A stretch of DNA of 64,000 bases, from assembly GCF_016093545.1 (NCBI RefSeq), contig NZ_JADKYX010000001.1, forward strand, positions 558,001 through 622,000, given 5' to 3'. The position numbers and the translations under genes were made by a program. The first letter of the stretch is position 1, and every line of letters starts with the position of its first letter. Shown in pieces: positions 58,184 to 64,000 of the stretch. Source of the DNA: Massilia rhizosphaerae (GTDB taxonomy: Bacteria; Pseudomonadota; Gammaproteobacteria; Burkholderiales; Burkholderiaceae_D). The notes below the pieces were generated by a model. That model did not search any database and was not told where the DNA came from. It saw only the letters and a program-made list of their open reading frames with translations.

Positions 58184-58993
58184 ATGCCTATGAAATCTCT
58201 GATGCTTTGTGTGCTGGCCCTGTCCAGCGCCGGGGCGGCGGTGGCCGCTCCGGACGATATGGCCGACAGCGTGCCGTCGTCCAGTTACTTCACCCAGGCG
58301 CCCACGACGGCGATACCGGAAGGCAGCAACTGGTACACGTCGGCCGAGCTCGGCGCCATCACGACGTCCGGCAATACCGAAGGCACCTCCGTGTCCGGCA
58401 AGATCGATGCGCGGCACGAAACGGCCAACTGGAGCAACGAGTACATCGTCAGCGGATTTTTCAAGGAAGACGTCAATCACAACAACGACGGCTCGACGAC
58501 GCGCACGCGTTCGGCGGAGCGTTATTCCGTGTCGGCCAAGGCGGCGTTCAAGCTGCTGGAAGACGGCAACCGCGCCTTCCTGCTGGGCTCGCATGTGAAC
58601 GATAAATTCGGCGCCTACACCCGTTATTCGTCGATCGGCATCGGTTACGGCACCCGGTTGCTCAAGCGCGACAACGAGACGGTCGACGTCGAGGTGGGTC
58701 CTGGCTATTTCCACGGCGAGAATGCGGCGGGCGATAGCGAAGCCGGCGTGACCGTGCGCGGCGCCGCGCAGCTGCGCTGGCGCGTGAGCCCGTCCGCGGC
58801 GCTTTCCCAGAGCGTGAGCGTGGAGCGCGGCACGTCGAACATGCATTCGATCGCCGAGACGGCGCTGTCCACCAAGATCAACGACACGATGCAGATGAAG
58901 GCCGCGTTCAGCGCGCGCAACGATACGAACGTGCCGGAAACCAAGAAGAACACGGATACGCAGACGTCGTTGACGCTCGTCTATTCGTTCTGA
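58184..58993 (+). CDS. DUF481-family outer-membrane protein
   Basis: Predicted outer-membrane beta-barrel of 269 residues. A signal peptide ends near AAVAA. The mature part has alternating strands: NWYTSAELGAITTSGNTEGT, WSNEYIVSGFFKEDV, AFLLGSHVNDKFGAYTRYSS, TVDVEVGPGYFHGE, and the C-terminal aromatic residue in TLVYSF, as in DUF481 (YdiY) proteins that are linked to salt or acid stress. ATG 58184 and 58190 are both possible; neither has a strong ribosome site. The upstream TACAAT (58089-58094) could be a -10 box. Confidence 0.82.
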   Translation: MPMKSLMLCVLALSSAGAAVAAPDDMADSVPSSSYFTQAPTTAIPEGSNWYTSAELGAITTSGNTEGTSVSGKIDARHETANWSNEYIVSGFFKEDVNHNNDGSTTRTRSAERYSVSAKAAFKLLEDGNRAFLLGSHVNDKFGAYTRYSSIGIGYGTRLLKRDNETVDVEVGPGYFHGENAAGDSEAGVTVRGAAQLRWRVSPSAALSQSVSVERGTSNMHSIAETALSTKINDTMQMKAAFSARNDTNVPETKKNTDTQTSLTLVYSF

Positions 58994-58999
58994 TCCACA

Positions 59000-59027
59000 A
59001 AAGAAACGGCCGGGCGGTCCCGGCCGT
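59000..59027 (-). terminator. intrinsic terminator after the 59046 gene
   Basis: Perfect 9-bp stem ACGGCCGGG (59006-59014) with CCCGGCCGT (59019-59027), loop CGGT. On the minus strand it is followed by TTTCTTTT, so it ends the minus-strand gene; on the plus strand there is no T-run, but the hairpin may also serve the DUF481 gene. Confidence 0.8.
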
Positions 59028-59045
59028 CATGGGGCGCCCGCCCGC

Positions 59046-59537
59046 TTATTTCATCAGGATCCGGCCCGACAACTGGATCGTGCCCTGCCCCGTCGTCATG
59101 TCCTCGCCGCCCGTCATGTCGCCGCCGCCGCTGGCCTTGGCGTAGCGGCCCGTGCCGCCCGTGACCTGGAACGTGGCGCCGCTGAACACGAATTTGGTCC
59201 CCTCGCCCGTCGGCACGAACTGGCCGCTGTAGTTGGCGAAGATCAGTTCGCCGGTCAACGTCGTGATGAGGAATTTGCCGTTGCTGAACGTGTACGTGGT
59301 GCCGTTCGGCGTGATGCAGTCGCTGGCGAGGAAGGTGACCTTGCCGACCTGGGAACTGATGCCGAAGCCCAGGATGGTGCCGCCGAAGTTCGATGCGCAG
59401 CGGGCGGACGGGCCCGGGATTTCCTGCAGCACGCCGGACAGCTTGAAGTCCTTGTACGTGGCCGAGTCGGCGGAAGCGCACAGCGTGGCGGACATCAGGA
59501 CGGCACCGGTGGCAAGACGCAGGACAGACTTGAACAT
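59046..59537 (-). CDS. secreted hypothetical protein
   Basis: A 163-residue protein with a clear signal peptide (ATGAVLMSATLCASADS). The mature part is Gly/Thr-rich, all-beta in appearance, and contains FQVTGGTGRYAKASGGGDMT, a motif seen in small secreted barrel proteins of proteobacteria. Two cysteines (ARCASN and SDCITP) may form a disulfide bond. The function is unknown. Confidence 0.72.
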   Translation of the reverse strand: MFKSVLRLATGAVLMSATLCASADSATYKDFKLSGVLQEIPGPSARCASNFGGTILGFGISSQVGKVTFLASDCITPNGTTYTFSNGKFLITTLTGELIFANYSGQFVPTGEGTKFVFSGATFQVTGGTGRYAKASGGGDMTGGEDMTTGQGTIQLSGRILMK

Positions 59538-59656
59538 GAAGTTCTCCGTGTAAATTGATAGAACTTCATTTTAACGATTTGCTATCGAATCGTGCGTGCT
59601 GTTGTGTATTTTATTGTAATTGTATTGCGCATGCGACAAACAGTGTGGCATCGGCA

Positions 59657-60067
59657 TCAAGCGTGGCCGCTCTCCTTGCGTGTCCGTGGGTAACGTGGCA
59701 GGGCGTCCGCCAGGTGCAACCAGCGCACCCGCTGCGCGTAAAACGTGTGGTCGGCCGGAGGGAGGGCGTCCGGGTCATCCAGGCTGCACGTGGTGACGTC
59801 GATCTCGTCCGGCACGCCGTCGCTGTGCCACGTCAGCTGCGTGCCGCAACGGGCGCAGAACAGGCGTTCGACGCCGGGACTGGACGGATTGACGGCCGGG
59901 GTGCCGCGGGTCCAGCGCAGCGCGTCCTTGCGCACGCTGAACCACGCGAGGGCGGGCGCGCCGCTGGCGCGGCGGCAATCGACGCAATGGCACAAGGTCT
60001 GGTGGAACGATTCCCCCGACGCCTCGTAGCGCACCGCGCCGCACATGCATCCGCCCGTGAGTCCCAT
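59657..60067 (-). CDS. GFA-family zinc protein (glutathione-dependent formaldehyde-activating type)
   Basis: A 136-residue protein of the Mss4-like fold. Zinc cysteines are in GGCMCGAVRYEA, TLCHCVDCRRASGAP and FCARCGTQLTW. The family is named for a formaldehyde-glutathione adduct enzyme, but most members are uncharacterised and this role should not be assumed. It lies 15 bases after the MHS transporter, which suggests it is the last gene of the thioredoxin-MHS-GFA unit. Confidence 0.85.
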   Translation of the reverse strand: MGLTGGCMCGAVRYEASGESFHQTLCHCVDCRRASGAPALAWFSVRKDALRWTRGTPAVNPSSPGVERLFCARCGTQLTWHSDGVPDEIDVTTCSLDDPDALPPADHTFYAQRVRWLHLADALPRYPRTRKESGHA

Positions 60068-60082
60068 CGCCTTCTCCCGTCC

Positions 60083-61387
60083 TTAACGCGCCGCCGCCGG
60101 TGTGCGGCGGGGTTCCGGCGCCGTCAGCAGCAGCGCCACGAGGCTGATGACGGCGGCCGCGCTCAGATACCAGCCGACCGTCTGCAAGCCGTAGTGCGTG
60201 GCCAGCCATGTTGCCACATACGGCGCCAGCGAGGCGCCCAGGATGCCGGACAGGTTGAACGTGAGCGACGCGCCCGTGTAGCGCACCTCGGCCGGGAACA
60301 GTTCCGACAGCAGCGTGCCCAGCGGTCCGTAGGTCAGGCCGATCAGGCACTGGCCCAGCGCGAGGAACAGCGCGACGAGCACCAGGCTGCCGGAACCGAA
60401 CATCGGCCCGAACAGCAACCCGAACAGCGCCAGGCCGGCGGACACGAGGATCATCGCCGCGCGCCGCCCGTAGCGGTCGGCCAGCACGGCGGCGACAGGG
60501 ATCGTCAGGCCGAAGAAGACGATGGCGCCCAGCTGCAGCAGCAGGAAGGTCTGGCGCGAATAGCCCAGCGCGGACGTGCCCCAGCTGAGGGCGAACACGG
60601 TCATCAGGTAGAACACGACGAACGTGGCGAGCGCGGCCAGCGTGCCCAGCACGAGCGCGCGCGTGTGGTTCGCGAACACGGCCGCGACGGGCAGCTTGAC
60701 GCGCTCGTTGCGCTCGAGCACAGCCTGGAAATCGGGCGTTTCCGTGATCTTCAGGCGCACGTACAGGCCGACGAGCACGAGCAGGCTGCTGGCCAGGAAG
60801 GGAATGCGCCAGCCGTAGCGCAGGAATTCGGCGTCGGAGAGCGATCCGGACAGCAGCAGGAACACGCCGCTCGACAGGAAGAAGCCGAGCGGCGCGCCCA
60901 GCTGCGGGAACATGCCGTACCAGGCGCGCTTGCCCGGCGGCGCGTTTTCCGTCGCCAGCAGCACGGCGCCGCCCCACTCCCCGCCCAGGCCGAGGCCCTG
61001 GCCGAACCGGCACAGCGCCAGCAGCAGCGGCGCCAGCGTGCCGATGTTCGCATAGGTCGGCAGCAGGCCGATCACGACGGTGGACACGCCCATGGTCAGC
61101 AGCGCGGCGACGAGAGTGGCCTTGCGGCCGACGCGGTCGCCGAAGTGGCCGAACACGGCCGAGCCGACGGGACGGGCGAAAAACGCGATGGCGAACGTCG
61201 CCAGCGATTGCAGCGTGGCCGCCGCCGGGTCCCCGGCCGGAAAGAACAGCTTGGGGAACACGAGCACGGCGGCCGTGGCGTAGATATAGAAGTCGAAGAA
61301 TTCGATGGTCGTGCCGATCAGGCTCGCGAACAGGACGGTCGCCGGCCGGTTCGGCGCGGGACGGGTGTGCGTGGCGGCGCCGGTCAT
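60083..61387 (-). CDS. MFS transporter of the metabolite:H+ symporter (MHS) type
   Basis: Inner-membrane protein of 434 residues with twelve hydrophobic segments. The start LIGTTIEFFDFYIYATAAVL and GHFGDRVGRKATLVAALLTM (with the loop 2-3 motif) and GLGLGGEWGGAVLLATENAP (in part) are typical of ProP/ShiA-like transporters for organic acids or compatible solutes. The ATG at 61387 overlaps the stop of the thioredoxin-like gene by four bases. The substrate is not known. Confidence 0.88.
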   Translation of the reverse strand: MTGAATHTRPAPNRPATVLFASLIGTTIEFFDFYIYATAAVLVFPKLFFPAGDPAAATLQSLATFAIAFFARPVGSAVFGHFGDRVGRKATLVAALLTMGVSTVVIGLLPTYANIGTLAPLLLALCRFGQGLGLGGEWGGAVLLATENAPPGKRAWYGMFPQLGAPLGFFLSSGVFLLLSGSLSDAEFLRYGWRIPFLASSLLVLVGLYVRLKITETPDFQAVLERNERVKLPVAAVFANHTRALVLGTLAALATFVVFYLMTVFALSWGTSALGYSRQTFLLLQLGAIVFFGLTIPVAAVLADRYGRRAAMILVSAGLALFGLLFGPMFGSGSLVLVALFLALGQCLIGLTYGPLGTLLSELFPAEVRYTGASLTFNLSGILGASLAPYVATWLATHYGLQTVGWYLSAAAVISLVALLLTAPEPRRTPAAAR

Positions 61388-61707
61388 GCGGCACCGGCCT
61401 TGGACAGGGCGTCGGCCAGTTCGCGGCTGTCGGCGGGCCGCACGACGCGTGCCACCTCCTGGCCATCCTTGAGCACGACGACGGTCGGCCACAGCTTGAC
61501 CTTGAACGACCGCCCCAGCTTGCGCCCGGGCCCGTCCTCGACCTTGATGTGCTGGACGCCGGCGTACGGCGCCAGCGCGTCGTCGATGTGGCTGGCCGCG
61601 GCCTGGCAGTAGCCGCACCAGTTCGTGCCGAAATCGAGGGCGACCACGCCGGGCAGCGCGTCGATGGCGTCGCGTTCGGGCTGGGCAGTGTCGTAGGGCT
61701 TCGTCAT
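61384..61707 (-). CDS. thioredoxin-like protein
   Basis: A 107-residue cytoplasmic thioredoxin-fold protein. The active site is NWCGYC in place of WCGPC, with the conserved cis-proline in KLWPTVVVLKDGQEV. The changed residue between the cysteines should alter redox potential. It starts the unit that continues with the MHS transporter (four-base overlap) and GFA gene. Confidence 0.88.
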   Translation of the reverse strand: MTKPYDTAQPERDAIDALPGVVALDFGTNWCGYCQAAASHIDDALAPYAGVQHIKVEDGPGRKLGRSFKVKLWPTVVVLKDGQEVARVVRPADSRELADALSKAGAA

Positions 61708-61862
61708 GCAGGTTCTCCTTGTTGTCGATCACGCTAGCCTACAACAAAATACCTCTCCGCCGTTAGTCCACCCGCTTTTCAAGCGCTCACAACGTGAAAC
61801 ACCGAACGGAATACGGCCGCGGCCGGTGGCATGCTGCGGTTACACCGATCAAGGAGGCCATC

Positions 61863-62048
61863 ATGTCCGACAATCTGCACAGCCGCGGCCCGCAGGACCG
61901 TTCGCGCATCAATCTGCACGAAAAATGGGAAGTCCAGTACTGGTCGAAGGAACTGGGCGTCAGCGAGGAAGAGCTGGAACAGGCCGTCAAGACGGCCGGC
62001 AACAGCGTCAACGCCGTGCGCGAGCACCTGAGCGGCACGCGCCACTGA
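61863..62048 (+). CDS. DUF3606-family small protein
   Basis: A 61-residue hydrophilic protein. The segments GPQDRSRINLHEKWEVQYWS and LGVSEEELEQAVKTAGNSVN match the DUF3606 pattern as I know it. The start ATG 61863 is preceded by AAGGAGG. The frame is open further upstream to 61794, but that part lacks homology. Function unknown; common in soil betaproteobacteria. Confidence 0.82.
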   Translation: MSDNLHSRGPQDRSRINLHEKWEVQYWSKELGVSEEELEQAVKTAGNSVNAVREHLSGTRH

Positions 62049-62150
62049 CCCCGTCGCGCCGCAAGCGGACGCCGCCCCCGGGCATCCGCGCCTGGAATCC
62101 GGGCCTCCACGTTCGCACAAGAGGCCGCGATGTCCGCCGAAAAACAGCAA

Positions 62151-62188
62151 GAGCTCGCCTCAGAACACGGAAAACAAAGCACGCCAAG
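62151..62188. mobile_element. Tn3-family terminal inverted repeat (Tn21-like)
   Basis: The 38 bases at 62151-62188 resemble, from memory, the Tn21/Tn501-type end. The inner 30 bases (beginning CTCAGAACACGG and ending GCACGCCAAG) differ at about three positions from the Tn21 end. It is placed exactly beyond the C-terminus of the transposase remnant, as expected. It marks the left boundary of the former transposon. I saw no partner end on the right within this window. Confidence 0.65.
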
Positions 62189-62813
62189 CCGTTTGGCGGG
62201 GTCTCAGCGATCTGAACTTGCCGGCACCTACCTTCGCACCACTACGCCATACGTAATCGCCCGTCAGGTTAATGTGCTCCCAGCTCAGCGGCGATAGATA
62301 CTGCAACAGATCGGTGTCGACATCCTGCCGTGGCCACGCAGTGCGTTCGTGGCTCGCTCCAGGTAGACGGTATTCCGGAGCACGACGGCGGCCGTCACCA
62401 GATTGACGCCGCTCGCACGGTAACGCTGCTGCTCGAAGCTCCGGTCGCGGATCCCGCCAAGGCGGTTTAAAAACACGGCACGTGCCAAGGCATTGCGCGC
62501 TTCACCCTTGTTGAGGCCAGCATGCACGCGGCGCCGAAGTTCCACGCTCTGGAGCCAGTTGAGGATAAACAGTGTGCGCTCGATCCTTCCCAGCTCGCCC
62601 AATGCGACGGCCAGGCCGTTCTGCCGCGGATAACTGCCAAGCTTCCTCAACATCAAAGATGCGTTGACCGTCCGAGGACGAGGTGGTGCCGTCGCCCCAG
62701 TGCTCTGCGAAGGGATGCCGCGACTGTGCGTTGACCAGTTCGGCCAGCGCTGCGGAATAGGTCTCGTCGCGGATGTGCCAAACCTGTAGCTTAACCGGAC
62801 GCGACTTGACCAT
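62160..62813 (-). pseudogene. tnpA: decayed Tn3-family transposase (TnpA)
   Basis: Only parts of a roughly 1000-residue Tn3 transposase remain. Fragment one (about 62813-62663) reads [20 protein letters not shown] and [14 protein letters not shown]. Fragment two (62656-62285) reads [20 protein letters not shown], then [20 protein letters not shown] and [14 protein letters not shown]. They join near 62657 with a frame change, and an estimated 150-200 residues in between are gone. A single-base loss near 62325 shifts the frame again; the correct end [20 protein letters not shown] then W runs on to TGA at 62160. Not functional. It lies just before the hcp gene. Confidence 0.88.
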
Positions 62814-62915
62814 TCCCAATCTATAGACGCAATACTTGGGAGACAATCTTTTGATGTACAGCCCGGCGACCTCTGAGCGCTTTCGAAACCGCCGCATTCC
62901 TAATGGAGAACATTC

Positions 62916-63407
62916 ATGGCCGCTGATGTTTATTTGCACATTGATGGTGTGAACGGCGAATCGAATGACGACAAGCACAAGGGCTGGATCGAGGTTGAGG
63001 CCATCGATTGGGGTGTCATCCAGCCGACCGCTGGCACTGTGTCGACCGCCGGCGGCCACACGGTCGGCCGCGCTGTCTTCGACGCGATCCGGATTACGAA
63101 GGTGGTCGATCTCGCCTCCCCGAAGCTGATGGAACTGGCCGCCCAGGGCAAGACGATCCCGAAGGCAAAGCTCGAATTCTTCCGCTCAGACGGCAATGGT
63201 CCGCTCAAGTATTACGAAATCTTGCTTGAAAACGTGCTGGTGGCCAGCAATAGAAAGTCCTTTGGCGGGGGTGGTCTGGTAGTCGACCAGTTGACGCTGC
63301 GCTACGCCAAGATCACGGAGAAGTACACTCAGCAGAAGATCGGCGGCGGTGCTGGTGGAAACACGTCCGGCGGATGGGATTTGGCAGCGAATAAGACCGT
63401 GGCCTGA
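62916..63407 (+). CDS. hcp: Hcp-family type VI secretion tube protein/effector carrier
   Basis: Protein of 163 residues that forms the hexameric tube of the type VI secretion system and often carries effectors. The beta-barrel pattern is clear: [63 protein letters not shown] and [13 protein letters not shown], matching the Hcp1 family. GGAGA precedes ATG 62916. No other T6SS gene is in the window, so the gene is either an orphan hcp or the start of a cluster to the right. The next gene encodes a peptidoglycan amidase. Confidence 0.92.
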   Translation: MAADVYLHIDGVNGESNDDKHKGWIEVEAIDWGVIQPTAGTVSTAGGHTVGRAVFDAIRITKVVDLASPKLMELAAQGKTIPKAKLEFFRSDGNGPLKYYEILLENVLVASNRKSFGGGGLVVDQLTLRYAKITEKYTQQKIGGGAGGNTSGGWDLAANKTVA

Positions 63408-63439
63408 TTGGCGCAACCGTGACAGGAAGAGGCGACCTG

Positions 63440-64000
63440 ATGCTCCATGTGGACAGTCAAGGCTACATTCTCGATGAGCGTATAAAGCGAACACCGCGTC
63501 CTCTAATCGAGCACGGAGTCATGCATCATATCAACGGTATTATCGTTCATCAGACGGGTGGCTCGACTGCCGCTTCAAGCTTGAGCAGTTATATGCTGCC
63601 TGGCGCGATGGGTGCCCATTTTTTGATCGACAAAGATGGAACAATTTATCAGGTCGCATCGGTGCATCGGCAGACCTGGCACGTGGGTAAACTTCGTTCG
63701 CGTTGCCTCGCAGAGCATCGTTGTAGTCCGGTCGAGATGAATGCCTTGAGTCACTTCAGCCCGACGAACGAACACCATAGGGAAATGCTAAAGCAAGTTC
63801 CTGATCGTTATCCCTCGAATGAAGACAGCGTTGGAATTGAAATTGTTGGTGCAACGAACGCGCGAAATATTTATGAACCCGTGACTGCTGAACAAAATGC
63901 TTCACTTCATTGGCTGGTTACTGAGCTTACTTCCACTTTCGGGGTACAGATGAGCGAGATATTCAGGCACCCAGTTGTAGCCCGCAAAACGGCGACTGAA
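63440..64000 (+). CDS. N-acetylmuramoyl-L-alanine amidase (Amidase_2 type), probable T6SS effector, 3' end outside window
   Basis: A frame open from ATG 63440 to the window edge (187 codons). The amidase_2 pattern is visible: GIIVHQTGGSTA with the first zinc His, GAHFLIDKDGTIYQVASVHR, TWHVGKLRS, SVGIEIVGATN, and near the edge EIFRHPVVARKTATE with the last His and the Lys of the usual H...ARKTDP end. No signal peptide is present. It starts 32 bases after hcp, so delivery by Hcp is likely; then it would cut target-cell peptidoglycan. DNA here is markedly AT-richer than the rest of the window, a sign of transfer. An immunity gene would be expected beyond the edge. Confidence 0.8.
   Translation, partial: MLHVDSQGYILDERIKRTPRPLIEHGVMHHINGIIVHQTGGSTAASSLSSYMLPGAMGAHFLIDKDGTIYQVASVHRQTWHVGKLRSRCLAEHRCSPVEMNALSHFSPTNEHHREMLKQVPDRYPSNEDSVGIEIVGATNARNIYEPVTAEQNASLHWLVTELTSTFGVQMSEIFRHPVVARKTATE

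Noticed and set aside
62130..62297. Short plus-strand frame starting [17 protein letters not shown], with AAGAGG upstream, similar to the start of a KGG protein.
   Set aside because: From the eighth codon on it lies inside the Tn3 end and transposase remnant, so at most seven codons of an interrupted gene remain; the likeness to KGG is probably chance.

Overview
The window is about 64 kb of GC-rich, densely coded bacterial chromosome. Gene content and protein style point to a betaproteobacterium of the Oxalobacteraceae, most like Massilia/Telluria/Duganella: nadC-nadA, queE-queD-tadA, many hybrid histidine kinases, a TonB receptor locus, KGG and DUF3606 small stress proteins, and polysaccharide-degradation genes. 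This placement is inference from gene content. I saw no rRNA, tRNA or CRISPR array.

Layout. 1-6.1 kb: end of nadB, an EamA exporter, a Sir2 deacylase with an alpha/beta hydrolase, and the convergent nadA-nadC pair. 6.2-11.5 kb (minus strand): ABC-F protein ybiT, LD-carboxypeptidase with a hydrolase, then queE-queD-tadA (queuosine precursor and tRNA wobble inosine). 11.6-18.7 kb (minus): a compact operon of TonB-dependent receptor, orphan sugar-type binding protein and membrane hybrid kinase. 18.9-26.5 kb: a diguanylate cyclase, a large stress protein with six tandem repeats, a nuclease lipoprotein, a three-gene cassette of small unknown proteins, and a PhyH-type dioxygenase. 26.7-34.9 kb: two related soluble hybrid kinases converging on a Nudix gene, an MscS channel and a KGG protein.

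35-53 kb is the carbohydrate region. It holds UDP-galactopyranose mutase, three secreted glycoside hydrolases (GH97, GH29, GH78-like), a glycosyltransferase, and a full galacturonate operon (uxaC-uxaA-uxaB-MFS transporter-kdgK-gntR). The secreted enzymes could release sugars from pectin-like side chains, while the uxa operon converts the uronic acids to KDPG. Palindromic operator candidates lie in front of uxaC, the GH29 gene and the GH78-like gene. 53-62 kb: purine permease, an EAL response regulator with a dead GGDEF domain, a NarL-type regulator, a DUF481 outer-membrane protein, small secreted and redox proteins, and an MHS transporter coupled to a thioredoxin-like gene.

62.1-64 kb is an accessory edge. 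A decayed Tn3-family transposase with one recognisable 38-bp terminal repeat is followed by an Hcp gene (type VI secretion) and, in visibly AT-richer DNA, a peptidoglycan amidase gene that runs off the window. The best candidates for something undescribed are the TonB receptor/binding protein/kinase operon, the six-repeat stress protein, the three-gene small-membrane-protein cassette and the Hcp-amidase module.
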